From Eremomyces bilateralis CBS 781.70 (Eukaryota > Ascomycota > Dothideomycetes > Eremomycetales > Eremomycetaceae): a DNA stretch of 64,000 bases. The position numbers and the translations under genes were made by a program. A model generated the notes under the pieces. The model saw nothing but the letters and a program-made list of their open reading frames with translations. It was not told the DNA's origin and did no database searches. Of this stretch, positions 1-11,709 are shown piece after piece. The stretch is from assembly GCF_010015585.1 (NCBI RefSeq), contig NW_022985069.1, forward strand, positions 346,744 through 410,743, given 5' to 3'. Position 1 is the first letter of the stretch, and each line of letters opens with the position of its first letter.

Positions 1-274
1 GGACCCACTGAGCCCTGCCAGGGTTTCTCACACCCTGAGGGTCAACCTTCAACGTCCTGCGTAAATAATACATACATATGCCATGACTATCTGGTTTCAT
101 ACCGAGAAATTGCATTTCAATCACTTCTAGAACAGACCTGCCTTCAAGTTTGCCACCTGGGCCATCATCCGAACGATCCTATGCGCCCTGGAGATCCTCA
201 GCAATGTGAATCACCCTCTGCGCCCGGTTCCTTTAATCCGAGCAAACCGAACTGAACATCAGGACAACCTCATC

Positions 275-2134
275 ATGGCGGCCTTCAAATTTACAGCCAA
301 CCCTATCCAGATCGCGAGCTATGTTGGAGGTGTCGCACTCTTCAGTATCTCCTTCCTCGTCTTCCTCAACTCGAGCATATCGTTCGTGATCACCGACCGG
401 ATTGGATTGAAGGATGGCGTCGGAGATGCGGTTGGCACACTGGGATTTGCAGATGAACTTGTCGCATTGGTCGCTTGTCCTATCTGGGGTGTTCTCAGCG
501 ATCGTATCGGCGTGAGGTTGGTGGCGGTAATCGGATATTTGATTGTCGGCCTCAGTTTGATGCTGCTGGTTCAAGCGACGAACATCTATCCACAGCTCTT
601 GCTGGCACGGTTGTTCTTCAGCATTGGAGGTGCTGCAACGTACGAAACCACAATCGGAGTCAACGACATAGGCTAATTTTACCTCAGCGCAACGATGGTC
701 ACCGCAATTCTACCCGCCATGACTTATGAGAAACCCAATGATGGACGTACACAAGATACCTTCCCGTCAAATATGCGGTCACACCGTCATAGTGTAGCAC
801 CGTCGGTCTCTTCCGAACTCACCATTACCCCCGCTCGATACCGTACACAATCACCGTTGTTCGAAGAATCCTCGAATTCAAAGAATTCTCCAGCCGCTGC
901 TGCATCCCAGCTGGCTGGAGTGGTGGGGATGTTCACCGGGCTAGGAGCGCTGATTGCGCTGCTGATATTCCTTCCTCTACCTGCGACGTTCCAGAACCGA
1001 GGAGACGCCCCCAGTGATGCTGTTGCGAAAAGCTTCTACGTTGTCGGAACCATTTCCTTTGTGGTTGCGGCCTTCTGTTTCCTAGGACTGCGAGATCTCC
1101 CTGGCGAGGACGGAAAAGGCTGGCACCATGTTGGATCTTATCTCCACCAATTCAAGTCAAACCCCGACGTTGGATATGAGGAGTTAACACCGGACCTCCC
1201 ACCTTATCACCGACTTCTCTACAGAGCGTTCGTGCTCGGCTTCAAAGACGTTAACATCGGACTCGGATACCTCGGCGGATTCGTTGCGAGGGCGTCATCC
1301 GTTGCAATATCCCTCTTCATTCCTGTCTTCGTCAATGCCTATTTCATCTCGTCTGGATTGTGCTCCGGTGACTCAGGGTCGGACATCAGGCATCAGTGCA
1401 ACCGAGCCTACAAAGTAGCTGCAGCACTTTCTGGCGCCAGTCAACTTGTCGCGCTTCTCTGCGCGCCAGTGTATGGATATCTCTCCAGCAAGTACGTTCG
1501 TTTCAATGAACCTCTCCTGTTGGCGGCTATCTCGGGAATCGCGGGGTACCTGTCGTTCGGCCTTGTCAGGAACCCCGATTACAATGGCGAGGATGGAAGC
1601 GTGGGCGTCTTCTTTATTGTTGCGCTATTGGGAATCTCGCAGATTGGAGCAATCGTGTGCAGTCTTGGGCTCCTTGCACGCGGTATCCAAACTTCAGAGC
1701 CTCAAGTTAGGAAGACAGCAAATGGCGAAGCCGGCGACGGTCATTCTGTGGGAGGATCGGACAGTATGAGCAGCACACGAGTCGTGTCGCCATCTATCAC
1801 TTCTAATGGGCTGAGGAATCCATTAGATGAGACCGGTTTGGAAACAACAGACGGCACCATAGAAACGCAACCACTTCTTTCAAACCCCCCTCCCGAAACA
1901 TCCACAAGCGAAGATAGGAGGCAACTCAAAGGATCAATAGCAGGGATCTATTCTCTGGCTGGCGGCGCAGGCATTCTTCTACTCACCAAGGTCGGTGGTG
2001 TGCTGTTCGATAAGTGGGATAGAGGAGCGCCATTCTTCTTGATGGCGATCTTCAATGGCATTTTGTTCTGCCTTACCACGGGCTACGCCTTCATGGAGTT
2101 TGTCCGGCCAATGGCGCAGCGAAATATGGATTGA
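275..2134 (+). CDS. MFS transporter, fungal YCR023C-like family
   Basis: Predicted polytopic membrane carrier of the major facilitator superfamily; substrate unknown. Exons 275-639 and 688-2134 join in phase across a 48-nt intron (GTACGA..CTCAG, branch GGCTAAT), giving 603 aa. I start at the ATG at 275 (MAAFKFTANPIQIASY); the open frame upstream has no ATG. Residues about 15-120 hold the first hydrophobic helices, including FSISFLVFLNSS and the MFS loop signature 'GVLSDRIGVR' after helix 2. A long hydrophilic Ser/Arg insert (about residues 135-185, containing SHRHSVAPS) follows, then further helices to the C-terminus. The insert between helices and a second polar stretch (about 465-520) are usual for this fungal group. 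Family assignment is strong from the overall pattern. Localisation (vacuole or plasma membrane) cannot be read from sequence. Confidence 0.85.
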
Positions 2135-2419
2135 GGAGCAACGGAAGAAGGGTCCATTCGGCGCAAAAAACGAGTTTTCCACTTCCTCGGATTACCAGCA
2201 TCAGCCAAAACAACATGGCGACAGGGAGACGGTGGAGTTGAAGGTTTATGATGATACGAGTTCATGTTTTTGCTTCTTCTGTAGCGTAAGATACCCCGTG
2301 TACTGTATACCACGGCATCCTCAACAATATACCACTTGGGTCTCATGATTCCGTTGCCATGTCTCCAATGCAATGAGCCAGCTTCGCAAAACGCCCGTAT
2401 GCAAGATCAAAGCTCCTTC

Positions 2420-3052
2420 CTATCGCTTCCCTTTCTTCTTCTTCTTCCCACCACCACCGGTCCCGCCTCCGCCTGCTTTTGTATCCTTCTTCTCTGGCTG
2501 TGCCTGGGCAGCGGTCCCGGAGCGCTTCGCTGAAGGTTCCCCTCCAACATCTTCTATCCCAACATCGCCGCCGTCTGCTGCATCCTTCGTGGCCTCCCCT
2601 TCCTCTTCAACTGGCAAAGCTGCCATATGCCGACCCAGTCTGCCGGCAGCGGCGATCAGCCTCCCTACTTCGGGAGCTTTATTAGTCGTATATTTGAGGG
2701 ATACTCCGGCGTCCGGGCTGTATGTTTTCAGGGTGAAGGAGGCTGTTGTCTGGGGTTCGGAGATGGTAGGTTTGGTGGGGTTCGGATCATTGGAACTTGA
2801 AACGGCCTCAGCTGCAGTCCCTTCGCTGGCACCATTTCCTTTGCTTTCAAGTCGTTCTAGTCGCCGAGCATGCTTCTTTAATCGCGACTTCGAAGGACGG
2901 ATCACGGAGTACTTGGAGGCGACGTGGGTCTAGGGACGATGGGGTTAGTTATGGAGTTGCCCAGGAGCGGGTCCACGTACGGATGTCGGGTAGGCTTGGA
3001 TTAGGAGCGCGGATTGCTCAAGCCATTCTTGGCTTGTTGAGAAGGTAGGCAT
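2420..3052 (-). CDS. srp9: Signal recognition particle subunit SRP9/SRP21
   Basis: Small subunit of the signal recognition particle; in animals SRP9 pairs with SRP14 on the Alu domain of SRP RNA, and in fungi the SRP9/21 form does the corresponding job in ER targeting. Exons 3052-2981 and 2929-2420 join in phase 0 over a 51-nt intron (GTACGT..CCCTAG, with CTAAC inside), giving 193 aa. The N-terminus (TSQEWLEQSALLIQAYPTS) and the later segment SPDAGVSLKYTTNKAPEVGR match the SRP9-21 fold, split by a linker rich in charged and small residues. The C-terminal third is low complexity, ending GGGKKKKKGKR, a basic tail suited to RNA contact. The 3' end lies 285 bp from the convergent MFS gene. Confidence 0.85.
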
Positions 3053-4516
3053 ATTTTCGTTATGGTATCCAAACGTCAGAGGCGTTGGTGCATGTTCGAC
3101 TTCCTGGTTGACGGTTGTATCGTTAATATTTGGGGCTCGTGGGAGTGGCACGGGTAAACTTACCTTGGCCAGGCAGGTCCTGAATCAGCAAGTTTTGCCG
3201 AATATATCCCATGTCTTAGTAAGTCATAGGTCGAGGGTCCTGGTCGAAGATGGGAGGCCCGCCTCTATTGATCTCTCTTTGTGCCAAGGCATACATATGT
3301 AGGCTACTAAAAGAATTAGTGTCAATTTAAAGGCCCTTTTCAGCCAGTCATAGCTGTTTACATTATTAAAATAATGTACTAAATCACTAAAGTATTTTAT
3401 TATCCAATAATTCAAAGTAATCAAAGCGATTCCCAAATTCACCCTCCTGGCCCTATCTTAGTAAGACGTACCTCTAGCCTCTAGGGCCCCCAAGATCCCG
3501 ATGCGCATTAGCCACTCACTCTGTCACTCATGATTTGTATGACAATCTCAACTCAACTCAACTCACTCATGATATGGTCTCTACCAAAGCTTTAAGCTGC
3601 TAAGTGGAGTGAATTCTGCGTCCGGGCTCCCCGTACAGCTAATGATTCTCTAGCAATGTGGGACACTCTCACTAGATATTTATTTTCCCATACACTTTTG
3701 CCACCAAAGGAAACATTTCTCAATCGCAATCTGCATCAGCCAGATCGTAGAGGGTAGAAAATTGATGGTCCGAAAGCATATCCCTAGGGGTCGAAAGCTC
3801 AGCCAGTGCCTGCAGTTATCATACATCTTACCTTTCTAAAGATATAATGAGGATTCCCTTGTATACTCCTTTCAGTTTATTAGGTCGATTCGGTTCTCAT
3901 TTCGCATAGGATTGAGGACGCCAAAGGCGACGGACCATCAATGCCATCCCTGATGGGTCACTCATAAAGCTTCATTCACAGGTATTGTCTTCGTTATGAA
4001 CCTGGTGATTCTTATAGAGGTTGATTTCTGTTACATCAAACCCTCCGTTCCTATAAGCTATGCTGCAAGACCTATGTTACAGTCGAATGGCTATTTGAAC
4101 ATGCCAATTCCCTCGGGGGATGCAGATTCATTGGTAAAAAGAACAAAAGGAAAAATAACTCCAGACCTCTGTCATGTTATCGCAAGGAGTCCTTCCTAAT
4201 GAAATTCCTACCTATCCTCCTCAAAAATAGGTGCCGCATGCTAAGAAAAGCGCATTGGAGAAATCAAGAAAAAGGGTTCCGTGCTGAAGAAGAGTGAGTC
4301 AATGAAACCGATATTCTCGCCCATTGAACGTAGAATGCTCTTGAGACAGGAAAGGGTTGAAGAAAGTTGAAAATATTCCACGAAACCAGAACTCCATCTT
4401 CCATGAGGAAAAGTCAACGCCATTGGTCATGGTCATGAACATCGGAATCCGTTAAGAAGAAGGAAACCCCACCTTCCCAGGACAATTCGTAAAACACATC
4501 ATAAACCTCCACATTT
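3053..4516. other. Intergenic region with AT-rich block
   Basis: About 1.46 kb between the SRP9 start and the Tea4-like gene's stop. No convincing gene. Positions roughly 3300-3430 are markedly AT-rich compared with surroundings and contain a short hairpin at 3361-3376 (CATTATT-AA-AATAATG). This may be a degraded repeat, but no ends or duplication were found. The 4414-4516 part may be the true coding tail of the Tea4-like gene (see that entry). Confidence 0.5.
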
Positions 4517-7500
4517 TCATCCCTTTCTTTCCACGCCTGCCACTTTCCCCGTCCGGCTCTCCAACCAACCTCCCAACAACCCATCCAGCGTCTTCCCCAT
4601 CTTATCCAGATCCCCTCGCTCCTGGTCGAACAGGCCTGCCATGATCGGATGCTCAGGGCCGACGGGGACGACGCCGTTGAGGTCGTGGACCACGAGTAGC
4701 AAGTCGCGAACGGGCGCGGGATCATCGAGGAAGGCTCGCAGGTGCGCAGCGGAGAAGGGGGGCGTAACGGGTCGGGGAGGTGCGGAGGGGATCGAAGAAT
4801 GCTGGAATGCTGAGTCGTGTTGGGCTGCATGCATGTCTTTTTGTTGATAATCGGGGGTCGCCTGGGAGGGGAAAGCACCAGGAACAGCACTGGGAGTCGG
4901 AGTCATGCTTGGGGATGGGGAGAATGGAGATGAGACTGCTAGATCGAGGGCCGCTTGTGGCGTTGGAGGTGGACGCGTCGGCGGAGGAGGGAAGCTTTGG
5001 CTTGTGGCAGCGCCATTCGCGTCGAGAGAAGAAATATCATGCATGGATGGCGATGACCCAAGCGAGTCGTTTTCTTCCTGACTTGACGTGTCCCCTACGA
5101 GAGCGGGGGGCTGCGACAAGTCGCCATTATGATCGTCCACAGGAGATATCTGCACAGGCGATTCGGAAAGTCGCTCGGCGATCTCTCCTCCCCCAGTGTT
5201 TAGCACTTCCTGTCGTTGCGGAGCACCGGAGTTCACATGCATGTCTGTCGGCTGCTCAATCTCATCTAGAGACGAGTCGAAATCGTCCAATTCCATCCTT
5301 GTCTGCGCCGGCTTGACACGAATAGGCTTAGATGAGTTGGAGGATTGTACGTTGTGAGCCTTTGCATTCTCCAGACTGTCGACAGGCCTGAGCCGCAGAT
5401 TCAGTTTTTCGTCTCGGTTTGCGTCTGTGTCTGGTTCAATGAGTCTCATCGTCTGCTGCGCGCCGTTGGATGATACGACAGGCGAATGTGGCTGTGGAGA
5501 TGTGCCTTCGGGTGAACGATCCGCAGACTGAGCTCCAAACGGAGATAGATCGCCTGGACGAGGCTTTTGCAGCTTGCCACGACTCCCACTGCGCTGGAGC
5601 CGATCGCCATCGGCAGGTTGTACGGTACCGCCGCGTTCGGTTGGCGAGAGTTCTTCAGAGACCCTAGCCGAGCCCCGAATGTACTCCTCGGACGATTTCT
5701 CGTAGGACACCTTTTCGTCTGAGCCATCCGAGTCCGCAGGCTTGCCTTTCTTGTCTTTGCGCTTGAAGAGTCCGCTGAGCATTCCTTTCTTTTCCTTCTT
5801 TTTCTTGTCCTCTTTAGCTTTGTCCGGCTGGAGGTTCTTTTCGATGCTATCGAAACTAGTACCGCGTTCTCTAAATTCAGCAGGGCCCCTGTCTGCATCC
5901 CTGAGCAGATTCGGGGTGAGGGTGATTTTCTTGGTCTCCACGGTATTGTCCTTGAAAAACGAGTCCGTGTTGCGGATTGTGCCGTTTCTGGATTTTCCAG
6001 GCCCAGAGTCTATGTTCAGTTAGTACGGGATATTGGTAGAGGAATTTGAAGCACTCACATTGCCGGTCAAAAATCTCGTCGCTTGTCCTCGCGCTATCCA
6101 CGTCCTTCCTTCTCTCCTCATCTGCGTTGTCAGAATCTATATTCTGCAGATTCTCGGTCGAGGTCTCCTTTGAAGCTGATTTCACATTTAATGGAGCGAT
6201 ATGCGAAACATCTCCTCGATCTGGTTCGTCAATCAACTCATCAGACTCTTTGGTCATGATGCCATGGGCACCGGCCAGTTCTCCCAGTTCATCGTCCTCC
6301 TCCTCGTCGCTGCTGCTGTATTCATAGTCGGACGCGTCGAAATACGTGGCCTGCGGAGTGCTGAATTGGACAGTTTTTGCGTTCCGCCTGCGGATAGCTT
6401 TCTTTAACGGGTTTTTGGATTTCTCCGTATTGTCACTGAGCATGGTGGCGGCGAGCTGATGGAGGGGCCATGTGAGCTACAGATTTCACACTAAGCACAA
6501 ACGGATTTTCCAAGACTTACATCAATGTTCCGATGCTTATTGAGGCGAGCTAGCCTCTCGGTAGGTGTTTCAATGTGCTCGGCCGGAAGGTATCCTGTAC
6601 GGAAAGAATATGACACGTTAAATCGTACCTACAGAATTAGACGCCCTGGAAGGGACGTGACCTACCTATCGAGTTATCCTTGACTACCCTCACCAACCAC
6701 CAGTAGCTATTGCTATCGTCAAGCAATACCATGGTGTCACCTTTCGTTGCATTGGCCTGGCCTTCGACGGTCGCAACAAATGTATGGAGGGCGTATACGA
6801 ACTCGAAATCGATATCCTCTGAACCATGTAAGCTGTCGACGCTCTGAGATGCGTGTCCGTCCTGGATTTGGGCTTGCGGATTTCCAGAAGAAACTAGACT
6901 AGGACTTGAACGAAATATGAGCAGTGGAGTTGCGGGGTCATCATCATCGTGGCTGTCCATGGCGGTTTCAAAACTGTTGACCGATCCCTCACTGGCGGTC
7001 TCCCAGGTTTCATCGGCCGGCTCAGGCGAATATGGGCGGTCCACGGTTGGAACGAGCAGGTCTCTGCTATCCTCGGGGAGAAGGGGGTCCATACTAGGGA
7101 GCAAGAAGTGAGAGAATGACACTTCTCGTTCCACAAAGCGAGCGGCGGGAGCATCTGTGCTGTTAGCAGTGACAGGTCCTTTGTGGGTTGGGAGTGGCAG
7201 TGAATCCCGTTTCCTTAGCGGCGGTATCGGCAACGGCCGCGGTGCCTTGCAGATTCCAGTGGGTAGTCTTACCCGGACCTTCGGTAACGTTGCGGAGTCT
7301 TCGCGCGGGATGTCGCGTGGGTGCCTCGATGCCATATTGGACGGATACTCACCCTGATGATGATAACTACCAAAGGGAGTAGGTGGACGGACTTTGAGAG
7401 CGAAAGGAATTTGTTGCGACGTAGACGCAGACGGCGAAAAGAAATCGAAGTTGGAAGAGGTATCCATAGGACTGTCCAATTGGCCATCCTTGGATTCCAA

Positions 7501-8264
7501 TGGAAGATAATCTGGAGTTGATACGTAGGGCGAAGATGAAGCGGGTGTTGAGCTAGGACTAACGGAACTAGGGGTTGAGTTGAAAACAGGAGAAGGAGAC
7601 GCGGTAGACGGTGTGGAAGGATCCGGCAAATTCCTGGTTGGTGTAGAGAACGGAGGAAGAGAAGAACTGCGGAGAGGCCATTGCGAAGGGGTAGTGGAAC
7701 GGGTATACCCACCATCGTCGATTGAAGGGGAGCTGGAGATTTTGTCCATCATATCATCATCCATCCCATCGTCTGCATCCGCATCCCCCGGTTCTTCCTC
7801 ATGCGACCCACTGTGGCCTCCGTTTTGTTGGATTGCTGAGTCGTCTCTCTGATATACCTGGTGTTGATCATGCACGCCGTTCTCGAACAGCACGTGCTCG
7901 TCGTCCGATGGCGGTTCATTGTGCAAATTACCATCGGTAGGATTCCAAGCGTGGGATAACTGTTCCTCCTCGGAATGCCGTTCTTCTTGCATGTGGCGGA
8001 CCGCAGCCGCCTGATGCGGAGCAGTCTGGCCAATTCCTTGCGATGCAGGATTCTGCGCTTGTCGAGAGTGGTCTTGCGCAGATGGGAAAATATGGTCTTG
8101 TAGGTCGATCGTGTCTTTGACGTATGCGATTAGCAGGGATATTCGATTGAGCGAATCGGTCGGAGATGATATGCTGGGCATTGAAAGAGGGGAACAGCAT
8201 TGTCGGAATATAGAGGAAACAGTCAAAATCTCTTACCAGCTCTGATAATGTGCGGGCGCGTCAT
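4517..8264 (-). CDS. teaC: SH3-domain cell-polarity protein, Tea4/Bud14 family (TeaC-like)
   Basis: Ortholog of the Tea4/Bud14 family: microtubule-delivered polarity factor that links tip landmarks, formin and type 1 phosphatase at hyphal tips. Five exons, all phases consistent: 8264-8237, 8114-6666, 6594-6521, 6455-6059, 6009-4517; introns 122, 71, 65 and 49 nt; 1,146 aa. The 28-nt first exon (MTRPHIIRA) joins to DTIDLQDHIF. A long Ser/Pro/acidic region is followed by one SH3 domain (about residues 455-512; core ALHTFVA..DSNSYWWLVRVV, split by an intron before GYLPAEHIETPTERL). Downstream is a basic stretch then NAKTVQFSTP, an RVxF-type PP1 docking site followed by an acidic patch (SSSDEEEDDE), as in Tea4/Bud14. 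The rest is disordered and Pro-rich. The stop at 4517 probably reflects a shift: another frame continues with an acidic DENVEVYDVFYELSW tail to 4414. Confidence 0.85.
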
Positions 8265-9965
8265 TATGAATGGAGAGTCGCCTGCGGACTCCGGGGCAGA
8301 CAAGTGTTATGGCGGCTGAAACAAAGAACAGGCATGTGCCGCCGGTGGAGATAGGCTCGGTCGGTTGTCGAGTGAGTGATGCGATATTGGAAACGTTGGA
8401 TTTGTTCGAAGGCTATCGCGGTCGTAGAGTATGTACCTCAGGTTGTGGACGGGGATGTGTTGCACATATGGCGCTCGGGTCGCAAGTTGAAGGGAGGAAG
8501 GGAGTAGAAATGTAAAGGAGTCCGAGAGCGAACGACAGTTCCAGCGAATGCGCGGGAACGATAGACAGAATTGGGAGCGGAGAGCAAGGCGCTGTTACAA
8601 CAGACGCAACATTCGACTCTCCAACTGTTTACAAAGTGATAGGCGAAGAAAGTTGGGGTGATGATAATAGGAGGAGGTGAGGTTTCGAGGCTGGTCCAAG
8701 TGTCAGAGGAAAGGGGCACGGTTCACACTTGCCTCCACTCAGCCAGACGTCTCAAAGAATTTCTGCGGGGAGAGCGGAGCCGAGTTGGTCGGGGATGGAA
8801 AAACAATGTGAGCGAACACGATACGCCGGGGAAATTTTCCGGGCAACGGGGTAAGGGAGTGAGTACTATGGAAGAAGAAGTAACGAAAAGTTAGAGCATT
8901 TGGAAGACACTCAATCAGCTAGATAAAGAGTGTGGTGTTGGTGGTGTTGGTGGTGTTGTTGGTTGTGTGGTCATTGTGGTGGTGGTTGGAAGTTGGAAGA
9001 GGAGGAGAGGCGAGATTAAAGTTTGGCGGAAAGTTGGTTTGGACCTGAGTTAGTACGGCTAGGTCTAAGAAGGACAGGCTGATACACTAAATCTCTTAAG
9101 CTAATTAATGACGATCAGCGATGAACCAAGATGATGAAATGTGGGTGTACTAGTTGAAACTTAAATTCAGACTTCTGTTCATCTGCTAGCGAAGAGATGG
9201 AGAATCAATCAATCCGTTCAATCGTGAGAGTGACATAAAGATTGCCAGGATACTCCGTACTGGTCCAATAATGACTCCAATCTCCAATCTGAGACGCGCC
9301 CTTGCAGAGTAAAAGCTAAGTAAAAAGCCCCTCCTCCCCAACTTCATACTACGTATCTGTGAAGTCGTCCAAAATAAAGAGTTCTTACAAAAGTAACTCT
9401 GTTGGGATCTTCCTGACTCAGCTGATGGAGATGCCCCAGAGCCTCACTTGGGTGGTTTCTTTCCCTGATTCCATTCTGATGAGAGACATTCGGTTGTGAT
9501 GTTAGCTAATCGTTTCCATCTCTAGTGGAACACCGATGTCGCTCTTGATCGTCAGTATACCGGTATCGTATGCATTCTGAAGCTGGAGGGAGAAGCTCCA
9601 GGTGCACTGCTCTACTCTTTCCACTACATAATCAGTCTTATACATCGCTTACAATCCGACAGTGGCATCGTTATTGTAATTCATATACATGTCCTGTTTT
9701 TCAACACCATTAGTTCACTATATTGGGTTGCTGTGTCCGCTAAATTAGCATCGACGACCGACGGCACTGAGCCGCATGACAACGTTGAGCAACGTCCCCT
9801 CCCTCTGAGTCACACCATCCATCTTGCCAGTCCATACACAAAATCGCCATCCTCCTCCCATTGCAATCTTCACTATTTCCGGATTCAGGCCTGTTTCAAC
9901 TCATCCGTTGTCGTGTGACCTTCTCGAATCGTCGGATTGTGTTCATCAAGGCCGTGGAACGACTG
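8265..9965. promoter_or_regulatory. Divergent intergenic region, teaC-like / OXNAD1-like
   Basis: About 1.7 kb separates the start codons of two head-to-head genes, so it should contain both promoters and 5' leaders. On the minus strand the region is rich in pyrimidine/ACC tracts. A 9-bp unit GGTGTTGGT is repeated three times at 8934-8960, with related GT-rich sequence to about 8998. No open frame here looked coding. Confidence 0.5.
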
Positions 9966-11111
9966 ATGATACCGATTCGGAACTGCCTTGTGCTGCGACC
10001 CTATAGATCGGCCTCCTTCTTGAACATCAAGCGGTTACTTGGGGGAATGTACACTTCGAAGCAGAATCTGCCCCATGAAGAACGGACGGCTAGTGAGCCT
10101 CGGGGTTCCGATCTGCATACCGTGAAAATCCGGTCGGTAAAGCAAGTAAATCAAGATATACGCGTGTTCAAGTTGGGGATTGAGAGCGGTCCCGGAATCC
10201 AGGTGTGATCATTGTCCCTGGATTTCTTTCCTCTTTGGAGAGTGCTTACTGATTTGGTGTCAGTTCCGCCCTGGGCAATGGCTGGACGTTCATGTCCCAT
10301 CTGTCCCGAAAGCTGGCGGCTTCACCATCACCTCACCCCCTGAAGCGGCCCTACCACCCGAGGATGTGAGCGAGGATAGACGAAAGACTCTGACAGACTT
10401 GATCGAGAACGACCATGCCGGTCCGTACCTGGAGCTTGCCATCCAGTATTCGTCAGAGAATCCTCCTGTAGACTGGCTGTGGCAGCCGCCCGATATCCTC
10501 ATGCATCAGAACTTGAACGTTCGCGTTGGTGGAAGCTTCGTATGGCCGCCGGCTGAGATTCCTCCAGAAACGATTGAAGGCGCGATTTTCGTCGCTGGCG
10601 GTGTTGGTATCAAGTACGCTCACTCCAAGACATCCAGAACCCGCGAAGCACAATCAATGCTGCGATCCATCTGACCCCTTATAGTCCGCTCATCTCCATG
10701 CTCACCCACCTCTCCATATCCGGCCCGTTCCCTCGAAAAGTCCACATTATCTACAGCACCAAATGTGAGCCCCTTATCTCTCCACCGGAGATCCTCTTCC
10801 TCCCGCGCCTCATCGCGCTTGCAGACCGCCATCCGTCCGATCTCTACCTCCAGCTGCATGTCACCAGCATCGAGCGCGCTAAGTCATCCGTCGAAAAGTT
10901 GTGGGCGTGTGATCATCTTCGATTACAGTTCGGTCGAGTGAAGCGGGTGGCGATTGCGAACGTGGTGGAAGGTTGGAGAAGGGAGGAGGTGAGCCCGAAG
11001 CGCTCGGTCGGTTATGTGTGTGGGCCACCAGCGATGACGGATAAAATGGTTAAATGTTTGAAAGACATGGGATTACCAAAAGAACGGGTGTTCTGTGAGA
11101 AGTGGTGGTGA
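9966..11111 (+). CDS. Ferredoxin-reductase-like NAD/FAD oxidoreductase (OXNAD1-like)
   Basis: Predicted flavin- and NAD(P)-binding oxidoreductase of the ferredoxin-NADP reductase fold, similar to OXNAD1 proteins; physiological partner unknown. Exons 9966-10202, 10264-10613 and 10685-11111 join in phase over introns of 61 and 71 nt, giving 337 aa. The ATG at 9966 gives a leader rich in Arg with few acids (MIPIRNCLVLRPYRSASF), compatible with mitochondrial import but unproven; an inner Met at about residue 28 is an alternative start. Visible motifs: FRPGQWLDVHVP plus GGFTITSPP (flavin-binding barrel), GGVGINPLISM (pyrophosphate loop, formed only after splicing), and the C-terminal CGPPAMTDKMV nucleotide motif. 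The protein ends in CEKWW, with the aromatic C-terminus usual in this fold. It converges on the alkyltransferase gene with 183 bp between stops. Confidence 0.85.
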
Positions 11112-11294
11112 TGACTGCCAGTGCATTCCAGTCTCTTTGGATTAATTCTTAGCGCACATCACATGAAAGGAACCCTCGCACTCATTCTATCTGCTAGACA
11201 GCAAATGGACAATCAGACGAATTTTCCCTCATGACTGCAGCATTTGAACCCATCTCTCATTCATTGGTTTCCTTTTCACGTCCAACCACATGGC

Positions 11295-11709
11295 CTACAC
11301 TCTAAATTCACTCCACCACGTCGACCGATCCACCAACATCCCCCTGGCGTCGAATTTCACCCCCTCCCCCTCCAGCAGCCCCAGCTTTTTCTCGCAGTTA
11401 ACTCCACTCGGCGCTTTCTGCCAGTCGCCCTGGAATCCGCCGATGTACTGTCTCACACCCATATCATCAGCCTTTATGGGCAGGAATCACCGACCCTGGG
11501 GACCCAGGGACACTTACACCAGTGCTCGCGATGCAGCGATGGCAGGGCACTTCGGGCGCAAACGGGTTGTTCCTCAACGCTCCGCCGACTGCCCGTGGCG
11601 AGCTGCCTAATGCCTTCGCCATTGCAGCGTACGAGGTGATTTTGCCTTCAGGGATCTGTTGGAGAAGGGCGTAGACGCGGGTTTGGAACTCGGTGACTTG
11701 CTTGGACAT
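11295..11709 (-). CDS. mgt1: O6-alkylguanine-DNA alkyltransferase, single-domain (MGMT family)
   Basis: DNA repair protein that removes O6-alkyl groups from guanine by irreversible transfer to its own cysteine. Exons 11709-11518 and 11447-11295 join in phase 0 over a 70-nt intron (GTAAGT..ACAG), giving 114 aa. The helix-turn-helix part is clear (GKITSYAAMAKALGSS, then RAVGGALRNNP), followed by the acceptor loop VPCHRCIASTG with the reactive cysteine at about residue 56 retained. The next exon supplies IGGFQG (family: VGxYxGG) and ends in STWWSEFRV. It lacks the N-terminal domain of human or bacterial enzymes, so it is close in size to alkyltransferase-like proteins, but those have Trp instead of Cys. 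It should therefore be catalytically competent; that is inference. Confidence 0.85.

Noticed and set aside
206-274. N-terminal extension of the MFS gene beginning at a GTG
   Set aside because: No ATG in this stretch in frame; the first ATG at 275 gives a sensible membrane-protein start.
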